Shown piece by piece: positions 35,524 through 45,489 of a DNA stretch of 64,000 nucleotides. The stretch lies in assembly GCA_039888615.1 (NCBI GenBank), contig JBDQQS010000001.1. One strand, written 5' to 3'. Below the pieces are notes generated by a model. That model saw nothing but the letters and a program-made list of their open reading frames with translations. It had not been told where the DNA came from and ran no database searches. Position numbers and translations under genes: made by a program. The first letter of the stretch is position 1; each line of letters begins with the position of its first letter. The stretch comes from Flavimaribacter sp039888615 (lineage in GTDB: Bacteria; Pseudomonadota; Alphaproteobacteria; Rhizobiales; Rhizobiaceae).

Positions 35524-36891
35524 TCAGTGCGCAAGTCGGCGCTGCAGATCGGTCATATCATGTTCGGTTATATCCAGATTGAGCGAGACGCTGCCGTCTT
35601 CCCTGTCCTCCCGGGAATGGACTTTTGCGTGCTCATAGAGCCAGTTCAACTGGCTCATATCGTCGACGCCTATCGTAATGTCCCGATTGAGAAGTCTGCC
35701 TGAAAGAGTCAACTCGATCGTCTCAAGGAGATAATCCACGCCCTGCCCTGTTATGGCGGAAACCGGTACGGCTTCAGTATCTTCCCGCCGCGCCTTCATA
35801 GCCTCAACCGTCTCATCCGGGAGAAGGTCGATCTTGTTCCAGACCTCGATTATTTTGGTAGAGCCCTCACCCTCGTCACGAACACCCAATTCAAGGAGAA
35901 TACGGGTTACATCGGCGGCTTGAGCCGCATTGTCCGGATCCGACATGTCTCGAACATGGAGGATCAGATCGGCTTCAAGCACCTCCTCAAGAGTAGCGCG
36001 AAAAGCTGCGACAAGATGCGTAGGCAAATCTGAAATAAAACCTACAGTATCCGACAGGATAACCATGCGTCCGTGCGGCAATGTTAGCCGGCGAAGCGTT
36101 GGATCCAGCGTTGCGAACAGCATGTCTTTGGCTCGGACATCGGCGCCAGTCAGGGTATTGAACAAGGTCGATTTTCCGGCGTTCGTATAACCCACAAAAG
36201 CAACAACCGGATGAGGCACCTTTTTGCGTTTTGACCTGTGCAGCGTGCGTGTACGCCGCACTTGCTCAAGTTCTTTTTCCAGCTTGACGATCTTGTCCTG
36301 CAGTATCCGGCGGTCCGCCTCGATCTGGGTTTCGCCGGGCCCGCCAATAAAGCCGGTGCTGCCGCGTTGCCGCTCGAGGTGGGTCCAACTCCTAACCAGG
36401 CGCCCTTTCTGGTAGTTCAGATGCGCAAGCTGAACCTGCAGCACCCCTTCTCGTGTGGACGCCCTTTGACCGAATATCTCCAGGATAAGACCGGTCCTGT
36501 CGATCACCTTGGCTTTCCACGCTTTCTCAAGATTGCGCTGCTGAACCGGCGTCAACACATGATCGACAATCACCAGTACAGCTTCCAGCGATTGAACGAT
36601 ACCGGCCAGTTCTTCCACCTTGCCGCTTCCAAACAGGGTTGCAGGCGTAATGTTGTTGAGCCAGTAAATTGCCGAATGAACAATCTCGATATCGATCGCT
36701 CCGGCAAGACCAACGGCCTCGGCTAGTTTTGACTCGCTGGATCGCAGCGGATTGTCGGATACGCTCGTTCTATGAATAGGCACGAGGACGACCGCGCGAC
36801 TGGGCTTATCCCGCCTTTCTGCGGATACAGTTCCGGAATTTCTAGCCGCCTGTTCCTGTCCCTTTTCAGGTTTCACGTGCTGGTTCTTCAC
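35524..36891 (-). CDS. hflX: HflX-type ribosome-associated GTPase
   Basis: A 455-residue GTPase that splits stalled ribosomes. The N-terminal HflX domain (up to about residue 190) is followed by a helical linker with G-G-x-G-E-T-Q-I-E and the G domain: G-Y-T-N-A-G-K-S-T-L-F-N (G1), D-T-V-G-F-I (G3), N-K-I-D (G4). The GTG start at 36891 lies 26 bases inside the end of hfq; another GTG sits five codons further on. The hfq-hflX pairing is widespread in proteobacteria and suggests one transcript. Confidence 0.93.
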   Translation of the reverse strand: MKNQHVKPEKGQEQAARNSGTVSAERRDKPSRAVVLVPIHRTSVSDNPLRSSESKLAEAVGLAGAIDIEIVHSAIYWLNNITPATLFGSGKVEELAGIVQSLEAVLVIVDHVLTPVQQRNLEKAWKAKVIDRTGLILEIFGQRASTREGVLQVQLAHLNYQKGRLVRSWTHLERQRGSTGFIGGPGETQIEADRRILQDKIVKLEKELEQVRRTRTLHRSKRKKVPHPVVAFVGYTNAGKSTLFNTLTGADVRAKDMLFATLDPTLRRLTLPHGRMVILSDTVGFISDLPTHLVAAFRATLEEVLEADLILHVRDMSDPDNAAQAADVTRILLELGVRDEGEGSTKIIEVWNKIDLLPDETVEAMKARREDTEAVPVSAITGQGVDYLLETIELTLSGRLLNRDITIGVDDMSQLNWLYEHAKVHSREDREDGSVSLNLDITEHDMTDLQRRLAH

Positions 36892-37114
36892 CTTCGAACA
36901 TTTGGATTGGCTGACCCGGCATTATCGTCGAGATTGCATGCTTGTAAACAAGCTGCGAATGTCCATCGCGACGCAGCAATACGCAGAAATTATCAAACGA
37001 TGTAACCACGCCTGTCAGCTTGACACCGTTGATAAGAAAAATTGTAAGGGGTACCTTCTGCTTTCTAACGGTATTGAGAAACTGGTCCTGCAAATTCTGG
37101 GAACGCTCCGCCAT
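36866..37114 (-). CDS. hfq: RNA chaperone Hfq
   Basis: An 82-residue Sm-like RNA-binding protein that pairs small RNAs with mRNAs. The Sm1 and Sm2 motifs are intact: Q-D-Q-F-L-N, I-F-L-I-N-G-V-K-L and the final L-V-Y-K-H-A-I-S-T-I. The AAGGATG ribosome-binding site lies before the ATG. The C-terminal tail is short, as in alphaproteobacteria. It overlaps hflX by 26 bases. The 218 bases upstream, to trkH, probably hold its own promoter; no clear -35/-10 pair was found. Confidence 0.97.
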   Translation of the reverse strand: MAERSQNLQDQFLNTVRKQKVPLTIFLINGVKLTGVVTSFDNFCVLLRRDGHSQLVYKHAISTIMPGQPIQMFEGEEPARET

Positions 37115-37332
37115 CGCGCTATTTCATCCTTGTCCTTGCCGGTTTCTTCTTATTGTGCGGGCAGGTCGCAATTTAATCGCCGGGGTCACCGGTTCTATCC
37201 CGCCACCGACCATACGCCAAACTTTTGGTTACCAAATCGATAGATTTTCCGCAATCTCTAATCGCTGCAATGCACAACCATAGCCAACTCGCGCATCATC
37301 CACACTTGGATTTACCTATAGTATATGAACTG

Positions 37333-38805
37333 TCAGCGGTAATACCAGTACCGGATATTAAAAACAGCAAACACGACAAGCACTTCGAGCCGGCCAATAA
37401 ACATGATTATTGCTCCAACAAGATAGGTTACTGCGCTTGGAAGGGAGCTATAGAGAGGCCATCCACCATCAGAAACGGCCGATACCGGCCTTAAGGCCTC
37501 ATATACCGGCCCGGCGTTTGAAAACAGCGACACAGCCATGATGATAGCGGCTTCGAAATTTGTTCCCGTTAGCGATATCAACACCGAACCTGCGCCGACA
37601 ATAAGCACGGCGATAATAAAATAGCTCCAAATCGCCTGAATTGAAGCCGTATCAATCGTCGCCTCTCCAAAACGCAATCGCGCGACGCTGTTTGGATATA
37701 TTAGGCGGTTCAATTCGGCGATGGCGTACATCCACATGGCGCCGATTCTGAAAATCTTCACACCGCCGGAGGTCGAATACACCCCTCCGCCGACGAATAT
37801 GATGGCCAGAACCACAATGTTAGGAAGCAGCGCGATAACGCCAGGTCGACTTTCCATTCCACTGGTCGCCACGAGCGATGCCGCGGCGAAGAATCCCTCC
37901 TCCAGGGATTTAAAGATTGCCGGCGCCGTTTCGTTGCCGGTCACGGCGACGATTCTCGCCGCGTATAAAACCGATACCAGGCTTATCGCAAGAGCAACAA
38001 TCTTGGTTTCCAGCGAATTCTGAAATATTCGGCCAGGACGGCGAAGCAGCGCGCGGCGCCAGAATATACTGAGGGTGCCAAGACAAAGACCCATGCCGAG
38101 AACCGTCATTGCCCCGTCGCCAATGTGCGCTTCTATCCCACCAACAAACGGAACAAAGCCCCCCGTAGCCGACGCAATCATCCCCAGCATGACGGCTTCG
38201 AGCGGCGCCACGCCAAAAAGCAAAAGACCAAGCAGAATAGCCATCGTCACAAGACCATATTGCGCCATAAGACTGCCATAGGCCGTCAGCGAGTAGAGAC
38301 CAGCTTCCGGTTTGTCGACCAGCAGAGACCCGGCCCTGGATTGCAATCCACCGAATCCGGCCGGCGCAAGTACAAGCACAATCGACGACAGGGTTAAAAA
38401 CCCGCCGTACCATTCAAGAAGCGTCCGCCAGAAAAGCAGACTCAAAGGCGCATTCTCCCTGTCCAGAACGCTGCCGCCGGATGTCGTCAACGCGCTGACC
38501 GCCTCGAAAAGCGCTGCAGAAATACCGATATCTGCCAACACCATGAACGATAAAGCTGCGAGAAAGCAGACGGTCAACCACGTTGCGACAAGCGCAAGAT
38601 AGCGGAACGCCCTGTCGGAGGATTCCCGGCCTCCAGAGATCGAAGCCAGTATGACGACGGTCAGAAAAACGCCGATGAAGGCAAAGACCAGCATCGGCCT
38701 GATCATGTCGTTTTCACCGTTGGCGATTGCCGCCATGATTGCCGGTACAAGCAGGGCAAACATGCCTGCCGAACCGAAAGTCATGAGATGTAAGACCCCG
38801 CGCAT
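37333..38805 (-). CDS. trkH: TrkH-family potassium channel subunit
   Basis: The 490-residue membrane subunit of a Trk/Ktr-type potassium uptake system. Four pore-type repeats are seen: S-A-L-T-T-S-G-G-S (first filter), A-T-G-G-F-V-P-F-V-G-G (second), S-G-M-E-S-R-P-G (third-like region) and the fourth around S-L-F-S-N-A-G-P. Ten or so membrane segments are evident. It follows trkA by five bases, so they are coupled. With TrkA as the NAD-binding gate they import K+ across the inner membrane. It is placed between trkA and hfq; in some alphaproteobacteria trkA sits directly before hfq. Confidence 0.9.
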   Translation of the reverse strand: MRGVLHLMTFGSAGMFALLVPAIMAAIANGENDMIRPMLVFAFIGVFLTVVILASISGGRESSDRAFRYLALVATWLTVCFLAALSFMVLADIGISAALFEAVSALTTSGGSVLDRENAPLSLLFWRTLLEWYGGFLTLSSIVLVLAPAGFGGLQSRAGSLLVDKPEAGLYSLTAYGSLMAQYGLVTMAILLGLLLFGVAPLEAVMLGMIASATGGFVPFVGGIEAHIGDGAMTVLGMGLCLGTLSIFWRRALLRRPGRIFQNSLETKIVALAISLVSVLYAARIVAVTGNETAPAIFKSLEEGFFAAASLVATSGMESRPGVIALLPNIVVLAIIFVGGGVYSTSGGVKIFRIGAMWMYAIAELNRLIYPNSVARLRFGEATIDTASIQAIWSYFIIAVLIVGAGSVLISLTGTNFEAAIIMAVSLFSNAGPVYEALRPVSAVSDGGWPLYSSLPSAVTYLVGAIIMFIGRLEVLVVFAVFNIRYWYYR

Positions 38806-38810
38806 CGCGC

Positions 38811-40187
38811 TCAGAAAAACTCCAGGCTTACGCGGAACAACTGCTCGACATGGCGCACTGCCGACGCCTTGGCAAGTAGAACGACTCTGTCGCCAGTCGT
38901 GATTTTGGTCTCTCCATCGGGACGCATCACGTGACCGTCTTGGTATATTGCGCCGATCCTGATGCCGTTCGGCAAATCCAGTTCCCGCAACGGCGTTCCA
39001 ACAATTGGTGAGGTCTCCAGAGCTTCAGCCTCGATCACTTCAGCCGCGCCCTGCTGAATGCTGTGAACGGCCAGAATGCGTCCGCGTCTGACATGCTGAA
39101 GGATCCTGGATATTGTCACTGCTCTGGGATTGACATGCGCATCGATACCGAGCGTTTTTGTGAAATCGAGAAACGCAGGACTGTTGATCAGAGCCAGATT
39201 GGACTTGCAGCCCAGACGTTTCGCCATCACGCATGAGAGGATGTTCACCTGGTCGTCGTTCGTGAGAGACACCATCAAATCCGCGTCTTCAATGTCCGCC
39301 TCTATGAGTATCTGGGTGTCAAGCGACGACCCGTGCAGCACCACGGTCCGGTCCAGTCGATCTGCGACGTCCAGTGCTTTTTCCCGGTCATATTCAATGA
39401 TCTTGACGCGAGAAGATGGTTGCTGCTGTTCGATGGCGTGAGCAACGAAGTAGCCGATATTTCCGCCACCCGCGATCACGATCCGCGTCGCTTCGGATTC
39501 GTCATGTCCGAAGAGTCCCAGCGTGCGCCGCACATGTGTCCGATCGCAGATGACATAGGCAAGATCGCCGGTCTGAAGTTGGTCTCCGGAATGGGGCACG
39601 ATAAGACGTCCCTCACGCCATATGCCAGTTACCGTTGCGATCAGATCCGGAAACAGGTCGCTCAACTGTTCAAGCGGCGTGTTGACGACCGGACAGTCCT
39701 CCAGACATTCGATCGCCACCATGGCAATGGTGTCGTTCGCAAATCGCACCGCATCAGTAACGCCAGGCAACGCAATCCGGCGCAACACCATCTGCCCGAC
39801 TTCCACTTCCGGAGAAATGATGACGTCTATTGGCATATGCTCGCGTGAAAACAGGTCCTGATAGTGGGACTGCAGATAGCTCTGCGCCCGAATACGAGCG
39901 ATTTTTGTAGGAACATTGAACAGTGAGTGCGCGACCTGGCATGCGACCATGTTCACTTCGTCGTACAGTGTAACGGCGATGATCATGTCCGCCTGATCGG
40001 CGCCAGCTTGTTCAAGCACATCCGGCTGCGAACCATGGCCGACATAGCCGCGAACATCCAAGGATTCCCGAATTGCGTGGATCAACGATGGAGACGTATC
40101 GATAACAGAGACGTCGTTGTCTTCAGTCGAGAGGCGCTCCGCAATACCGTAGCCGACCCGTCCCGCTCCGCAAATGATGACCTTCAT
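38811..40187 (-). CDS. trkA: Trk potassium system regulatory protein TrkA
   Basis: A 458-residue cytoplasmic regulator made of two RCK repeats. Each RCK_N has a Rossmann nucleotide site: V-I-I-C-G-A-G-R-V-G-Y-G at residues 3-14 and I-V-I-A-G-G-G-N-I-G-Y-F in the second half. RCK_C domains follow both. The tandem layout is that of E. coli TrkA, which gates TrkH with NAD(H)/ATP. The ATG at 40187 lies 29 bases downstream of the ntrX stop on the same strand. Confidence 0.95.
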   Translation of the reverse strand: MKVIICGAGRVGYGIAERLSTEDNDVSVIDTSPSLIHAIRESLDVRGYVGHGSQPDVLEQAGADQADMIIAVTLYDEVNMVACQVAHSLFNVPTKIARIRAQSYLQSHYQDLFSREHMPIDVIISPEVEVGQMVLRRIALPGVTDAVRFANDTIAMVAIECLEDCPVVNTPLEQLSDLFPDLIATVTGIWREGRLIVPHSGDQLQTGDLAYVICDRTHVRRTLGLFGHDESEATRIVIAGGGNIGYFVAHAIEQQQPSSRVKIIEYDREKALDVADRLDRTVVLHGSSLDTQILIEADIEDADLMVSLTNDDQVNILSCVMAKRLGCKSNLALINSPAFLDFTKTLGIDAHVNPRAVTISRILQHVRRGRILAVHSIQQGAAEVIEAEALETSPIVGTPLRELDLPNGIRIGAIYQDGHVMRPDGETKITTGDRVVLLAKASAVRHVEQLFRVSLEFF

Positions 40188-40216
40188 TGGTCCCCCGCGT
40201 GGAATCTACCAGGTCG

Positions 40217-41590
40217 TTATAGACCAAGCGACTTCAATTTGCGATGTAGAGCAGACCGTTCCATTCCAACATATTCTGCAGTTTTCGAGATGTTTCCACC
40301 GAAACGATTGATCTGCGCCATGAGGTAGTCCTTCTCAAACATTTCACGCGCTTCCCTGAGCGGCAGGGTCATGATGTGCGACTGGTCGCCGCCCCTGGCG
40401 TTTGGGAGCATTTCACCAATTTCCGGTGGCAGAATATCAGCGCTGATCTGATTTCCTATTTCTTCTCCTCTCGTAAGGATGAGGAGACGTTCGATGTTGT
40501 TGCGCAACTGTCGAAGGTTGCCGGGCCAGCTGTGGGCTTGAAGCACCGCCATTGCGTCTTCCTTCAACGACCTGGACTTGATTCCCGCCTGCTCGCTGAT
40601 CTGCTTCATAAACAGATCGACGAGGAAGGGAATGTCCTCACGACGTTCAGCCAGCGACGGCACCTTGATAGGCACAACCGCGAGCCGATGATAAAGATCC
40701 TCCCGAAACTCGCCGTTGTCGATCAAGTCTTGAAGATTTTGCGCGGTTGAGGAAATCACGCGCACGTCGACGCTGACCTGCTTTGATCCCCCTACCCGCT
40801 CAAATTTTTGCTCGACGAGCACCCGCAAGATCTTGTTCTGGGTCCCGCGGGGCATGTCCGCGATTTCGTCAAGATAGAGAATACCACCGTGAGACCGTTC
40901 GAGGGCGCCGATCTTACGCTCTTGACCATTGCGGCTTTCAGTTCCAAAGAGTTCGACCTCCATACGCTCCGGCGTAATCATGGCGGCGTTGAGAACAACG
41001 AATGGTCGTTCCGAACGCGCAGAATTTTTGTGAATCAGTCTGGCGACTGTTTCCTTTCCCGAGCCAGACTCCCCCATAATCATAATGCGGCTGTTGGTGG
41101 GCGCCACGCGCTCAATCGTCTGACGCAATTGTGAAATCGCTACCGAGGTGCCGATCAGTTCGGTCGGCTCACCGGACTTCCGTTTCAATTCGTCGACTTC
41201 ACGTTTCAGGTTCGAATTTTCGAGGGCGCGCTCCGCCACCAGGATCAGACGATCCGCCTTGAAGGGCTTTTCGATGAAATCGTACGCTCCTCTGCGTATG
41301 GCAGATACAGCCGTCTCGATATTGCCGTGGCCGGAAATCATGACTACAGGCAGTTCCGAATGCTTTTGCTTGATCTCATCCAGCAAGGCCAACCCGTCAA
41401 GCCGGCTTCCCTGCAGCCAGATATCGAGAAAAACCAACTGAGGCACACGTTCGCCAATTGCCTGGAGCGCACTGTCGCTGCCACTTGCAGTCCGGGTTTC
41501 GTGTCCTTCGTCGGACAGGATTCCCGATACGAGCTCGCGTATGTCTTCCTCATCATCGACAACAAGTATGTCAGACACCATCGGTTTCAT
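40217..41590 (-). CDS. ntrX: NtrX response regulator
   Basis: The 457-residue partner of the NtrY sensor. Receiver domain at residues 6-120 with D-D-E-E and the phosphorylated Asp in V-F-L-D-I-W. The AAA+ domain has G-E-S-G-S-G-K-E (Walker A) but lacks the G-A-F-T-G-A loop needed to contact sigma-54: E-L-F-G-T-E is followed by a different sequence, as expected of alphaproteobacterial NtrX. The C-terminal Fis-type helix-turn-helix (S-K-T-A-E-Y-V-G-M-E-R-S-A-L-H-R-K) is complete. Start ATG 41590, with GGGAG, overlaps the end of ntrY by 20 bases. NtrYX controls nitrogen use, respiration and envelope genes in relatives. Confidence 0.95.
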   Translation of the reverse strand: MKPMVSDILVVDDEEDIRELVSGILSDEGHETRTASGSDSALQAIGERVPQLVFLDIWLQGSRLDGLALLDEIKQKHSELPVVMISGHGNIETAVSAIRRGAYDFIEKPFKADRLILVAERALENSNLKREVDELKRKSGEPTELIGTSVAISQLRQTIERVAPTNSRIMIMGESGSGKETVARLIHKNSARSERPFVVLNAAMITPERMEVELFGTESRNGQERKIGALERSHGGILYLDEIADMPRGTQNKILRVLVEQKFERVGGSKQVSVDVRVISSTAQNLQDLIDNGEFREDLYHRLAVVPIKVPSLAERREDIPFLVDLFMKQISEQAGIKSRSLKEDAMAVLQAHSWPGNLRQLRNNIERLLILTRGEEIGNQISADILPPEIGEMLPNARGGDQSHIMTLPLREAREMFEKDYLMAQINRFGGNISKTAEYVGMERSALHRKLKSLGL

Positions 41591-43838
41591 TTTCTCCCGT
41601 CAAGTCCGCCTTTTCGACGGAACTGTCAAAAGGAAATCTGACACGTATCATCGCCCCGCCGTTCGGATCGAATTCCTTCGGCGCATCGTGCAGTTCCAAG
41701 ACCCCTTCGTGCTCGTCAATTATTTTTTTAACGATAGCGAGCCCGAGTCCGGTGCCCTTTTCCCGCATCGTCATATAGGGTTCAAATATTCTGTTTCTAT
41801 TTTCGACCGGCAGGCCTTTGCCGTTGTCGATGACATCCACCACAACGCCGCCGATGTCCGACGCCTTTGCGGAAATTTTTATCCTGCGTCTATCGCGCGA
41901 TTCCGATGAGGGAACTGCGTCAATTGCCTCGGCTGCATTCTTGATGATGTTCCCGAAAGCCTGACTCAACATGCGAGAATCGAAATACCCCATGATGGGA
42001 TCATCACCAAATTCCCTGATGAATTCGATATCATTGCGGCTAACCTCCCGGAGAAAAATGGCGTCCTTGAGGATTTCACGCAAATCATGCTTTTCCTTTG
42101 TCGGCTTGGGCATACGGGCGAAGGATGAAAATTCATCAACCATCCGTCCAATATCTTCAACCTGGCGCACGATCGTATCAGTGCATTGGTCAAAGACCTC
42201 ACGGTCGTCATCGGATATCTGGCGACCGTAACGCCGTTTTATACGCTCGGCGGAAAGCTGGATCGGCGTGAGCGGGTTCTTGATTTCATGCGCGATGCGC
42301 CGCGCTACATCCGCCCAGGCCGTCGAACGTTGCGCCAGCACCAGATCGGTAATATCGTCCAACGTCACAACATAGGACTCAACGCCCTGCTGCGGTCCTT
42401 CCTGCGTCACCTGGACATTGACTGTACTTTCCTTGCCGTTTCTGATCAGGCTCACCTGACTGCGATACTCGCTTCGGTGCCATTTCGCAGCATTGGTAAG
42501 AACGTTGGCGATTTCTGCAGAAACATCCTCCAGTCTCCGGCCTTCAAGTTCTCCGAGTTCGGCGTCGAACATGATCTCCGCTGAACGGTTGGCAATCGAA
42601 ATGAGGCCATCTTTCTGAACGCTGATGACGCCGGCGGTCACCCCGGACAATACCGCTTCGGTAAACCTGCGACGTTCGTCCATTTCATCCCTTGCCGCGA
42701 TGATTTCATCACGTTGCGCCCTAAGTTCATCCGTCATCGTATTGAATGTATTGGATAAACTTCCTACATCGCCGTCTGACCGGCGAACAGGGACACGCAC
42801 GTCGAGATTTCCGTTGGCCACATTGTCGGCGGCGCCGATCAGCTGACGGATCGGTCTGACAATTCGGTCCGCCACCGCGATCGCGGTCCAGATTGCGGCA
42901 AGTAGGACGATCAGGGCAAAGCCCAAATACAGAATGGCGAAAGCGAGTTGGATAGGCGCCCTGTCGGTTTCCAGGGCGTGATACTCCGCCGTATTGTCCT
43001 CCATCAACCGCATTGAAGCCATGACTTCAGGATCGACCGCACGGATCGTATAGAGGAACATATCCGGGATATTTTGAAGCTGTATGACTGCGCCAACCAG
43101 ATTGGTCCCGCCAGGCGGGATAAGCGCAGGCTCACCATTTGCGGCCAGATCTATCGCGGTCTGCGGAACATCTGGCAATGGTTTACTTGTCTCAATATCT
43201 GCGCTTACGACGATGCTTCCGTCACGCCTGACGAGAGACGCCTGAAGAAGGCCGCGACCAATGGCCTGACGGGTCACGAGTACATTGAAGCCCGTGCGGT
43301 CAAGACTGTAGAGGGTTCTGGCACCGTCCAGGGTTGACGCCATCGACACCGTCTGTCCCTGCAAGTACCGAGCATTTTCGTTGACGTATGCCTGCGCGAC
43401 GCTCAGCGAAGAATTGACGATTTCCTTGGTTCTGATTGAAAACCAGCGATCCAGACCGACGTCGAGCGTTATACTGGCGACAATCGCGACGAGTATTGCA
43501 GGCAGGATCGCAACAACGCTGAATAGGCCGATGATCCTGACATGAAGTCGTGACGCCGCCCTCCCACGCTTGCGTGATACGACGACATGGTTGACCTCTC
43601 TTATGATGAGGACAATCAACGCCACGACAAAGACGAGATTGACGACAACGGCAGCGAGCACCACTTCGCCGCGCGGTTCGATCGGGGTAAGCCCCATGAG
43701 AATAATGAAAGAAACGATTGCAGAAGCCAGTGCGCATCCGACGATAACGACACCGAGAAGCGCCAGAGGCCTTCGTCTGTCGCTCAGTTCGGTCGACAGT
43801 CCGCTCTTGGCGGCAGCGTAATATTCACCAGCAGTCAT
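41571..43838 (-). CDS. ntrY: NtrY sensor histidine kinase
   Basis: A 755-residue membrane kinase. Hydrophobic helices in the first 110 residues, a periplasmic region, another helix near 305-325, then HAMP (R-P-I-R-Q-L), PAS (about 385-490), HisKA with the phosphoacceptor in R-R-I-A-H-E-I-K-N-P-L-T-P-I-Q, and the ATPase domain with the N and G boxes (N-I-I-K-N-A-A-E-A, V-I-D-N-G-K-G-L, G-T-G-L-G-L-A). The C-terminal stop overlaps ntrX. The gene starts at ATG 43838, with GGGATC upstream. The 196-base gap to ntrC allows a separate promoter for ntrYX. Confidence 0.95.
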   Translation of the reverse strand: MTAGEYYAAAKSGLSTELSDRRRPLALLGVVIVGCALASAIVSFIILMGLTPIEPRGEVVLAAVVVNLVFVVALIVLIIREVNHVVVSRKRGRAASRLHVRIIGLFSVVAILPAILVAIVASITLDVGLDRWFSIRTKEIVNSSLSVAQAYVNENARYLQGQTVSMASTLDGARTLYSLDRTGFNVLVTRQAIGRGLLQASLVRRDGSIVVSADIETSKPLPDVPQTAIDLAANGEPALIPPGGTNLVGAVIQLQNIPDMFLYTIRAVDPEVMASMRLMEDNTAEYHALETDRAPIQLAFAILYLGFALIVLLAAIWTAIAVADRIVRPIRQLIGAADNVANGNLDVRVPVRRSDGDVGSLSNTFNTMTDELRAQRDEIIAARDEMDERRRFTEAVLSGVTAGVISVQKDGLISIANRSAEIMFDAELGELEGRRLEDVSAEIANVLTNAAKWHRSEYRSQVSLIRNGKESTVNVQVTQEGPQQGVESYVVTLDDITDLVLAQRSTAWADVARRIAHEIKNPLTPIQLSAERIKRRYGRQISDDDREVFDQCTDTIVRQVEDIGRMVDEFSSFARMPKPTKEKHDLREILKDAIFLREVSRNDIEFIREFGDDPIMGYFDSRMLSQAFGNIIKNAAEAIDAVPSSESRDRRRIKISAKASDIGGVVVDVIDNGKGLPVENRNRIFEPYMTMREKGTGLGLAIVKKIIDEHEGVLELHDAPKEFDPNGGAMIRVRFPFDSSVEKADLTGENETDGV

Positions 43839-44034
43839 CAGATCCCGCGACCAGGCTTGTCATTGCTTGCCAATACCGTTGCTGTTGAGCAACGCAATGT
43901 GGCGAAAATACAACGGCTCCTGCGCCGTCAGACCAAAATCCTTTTTTGACGCGATGTAATTGTCCAACGTACTGGTACTAAGATCAGTATGAACCGATCA
44001 TTGGTAGAACGCGGATTTTGGGCTATCTTCCTTA

Positions 44035-45489
44035 TCAGGAAGTTCGCGGCGAACGATAGACCGAAACACCGAGTTCACGAATTTTTTTACGCAAGGTGTT
44101 TCTGTTCAGGCCAAGAAGTTCTGCGGCGCGGATCTGGTTGCCGTGCGTGGCGGAAAGGGCGGCAAGCACCAGAGGATATTCAACTTCCTCCAGCACGCGA
44201 TGATACAAACCCGGCGGCGGAAGATCGTCGCCAAATTCAGTAAAATACCGGCGCATGTTCTCCTCCACCGATTGTCCGATGGTCATCGGACCCGGCATAC
44301 TGTCAACGGAACTGGAGACATCTCCCTGGATTTCATTCTTGACTTCCGCTTCAACGATCTCCGACGTAATAATGTCCTGCGGGTAGAGCGCTGTGATGCG
44401 ACGAATGAAATTTTCCAGTTCGCGCACATTTCCTGGCCACGGATATCTTTTGAGCTGTTCGAACGCGGCGTTCTCAAATGTTTTGGCGGAAAGACCTTCT
44501 TTGGAGGCTTCCTTGCTGAAATGGCGAACCAGATCAGGAATATCTTCCGCCCTGTCCCTGAGCGGAGGCAACCGCAGCGGCACCACATTGAGCCGATAGT
44601 AAAGGTCCTCTCGAAACAAACCCTGATTGATCGACGTTTTTAAATCCTTGTTGGTCGCCGCAACGATCCGAACGTCGGTCGGTATTGGGGTTCTGCCGCC
44701 AACAGTCGTATACTCGCCCTGCTGCAAAACGCGCAGGAGCCGGGTCTGGGCGTCCATCGGCATATCGCCTATCTCATCGAGAAAGAGCGTCCCTCCCTCT
44801 GCCTGCTCGAACCGGCCGCTTGAGCGCGTTTGCGCTCCGGTGAAAGCTCCTTTCTCGTGCCCGAAAAGCTCTGATTCGATGAGGTCCCGCGGAATTGCGG
44901 CCATGTTAATTGCGACGAACGGACCGTTTCGCCGTTTGCCGTAGTCATGTAGCGCCCGGGCCACCAGTTCTTTACCCGTTCCCGACTCCCCAGTAATCAT
45001 CAACGTCAGGTCGGTCTGCATGAGACGGGCAAGCACCCGGTAAATCTCCTGCATGGCCGCTGAGCGACCGACAAGGGGCATCCCCTCCCCGGAATCTGCA
45101 TTGGCGTCCGCCGCTACCTTCTTCGGCTCCGAAAGCGCTCTACCGACAATCGCGATGAGCTCTGTCAGATCGAACGGTTTTGGCAGATACTCGTAGGCGC
45201 CGCGCTCCGACGCCTTGATGGCCGTCATGAAAGTGTTCTGCGCGCTCATGACAAGCACCGGCAAGTCGGGTCGCGCCTTTTTGATGCGCGGCAGGAGGTC
45301 GAAAGCATTTTCGTCAGGCATAACTACGTCGGTTATGACGAGATCGCCGTCTCCAGCTGCAACCCAGCGCCAAAGGGTTGCTGCATTGGATGTTACGCGC
45401 ACTTCATACCCGGCGCGAGAGAGCGCCTGGTTAACAACGGTCCTGATGGCGGCGTCATCGTCGGCAACGAGAATCGTGGCCTTGCTCAT
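44035..45489 (-). CDS. ntrC: NtrC nitrogen response regulator
   Basis: A 484-residue sigma-54 activator. The receiver domain begins I-L-V-A-D-D-D-A-A-I; the phosphorylated Asp is in L-V-I-T-D-V-V-M-P. The AAA+ domain has G-E-S-G-T-G-K-E, the full G-A-F-T-G-A loop that touches sigma-54, and G-G-T-L-F-L-D-E-I-G-D-M-P. The C-terminal HTH reads N-Q-I-R-A-A-E-L-L-G-L-N-R-N-T-L-R-K-K. Starts at the ATG 45489 (overlap ATGA with ntrB); the open frame to 45576 lies within ntrB. Controls nitrogen-starvation genes such as glnK/glnA in relatives. Confidence 0.96.
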   Translation of the reverse strand: MSKATILVADDDAAIRTVVNQALSRAGYEVRVTSNAATLWRWVAAGDGDLVITDVVMPDENAFDLLPRIKKARPDLPVLVMSAQNTFMTAIKASERGAYEYLPKPFDLTELIAIVGRALSEPKKVAADANADSGEGMPLVGRSAAMQEIYRVLARLMQTDLTLMITGESGTGKELVARALHDYGKRRNGPFVAINMAAIPRDLIESELFGHEKGAFTGAQTRSSGRFEQAEGGTLFLDEIGDMPMDAQTRLLRVLQQGEYTTVGGRTPIPTDVRIVAATNKDLKTSINQGLFREDLYYRLNVVPLRLPPLRDRAEDIPDLVRHFSKEASKEGLSAKTFENAAFEQLKRYPWPGNVRELENFIRRITALYPQDIITSEIVEAEVKNEIQGDVSSSVDSMPGPMTIGQSVEENMRRYFTEFGDDLPPPGLYHRVLEEVEYPLVLAALSATHGNQIRAAELLGLNRNTLRKKIRELGVSVYRSPRTS

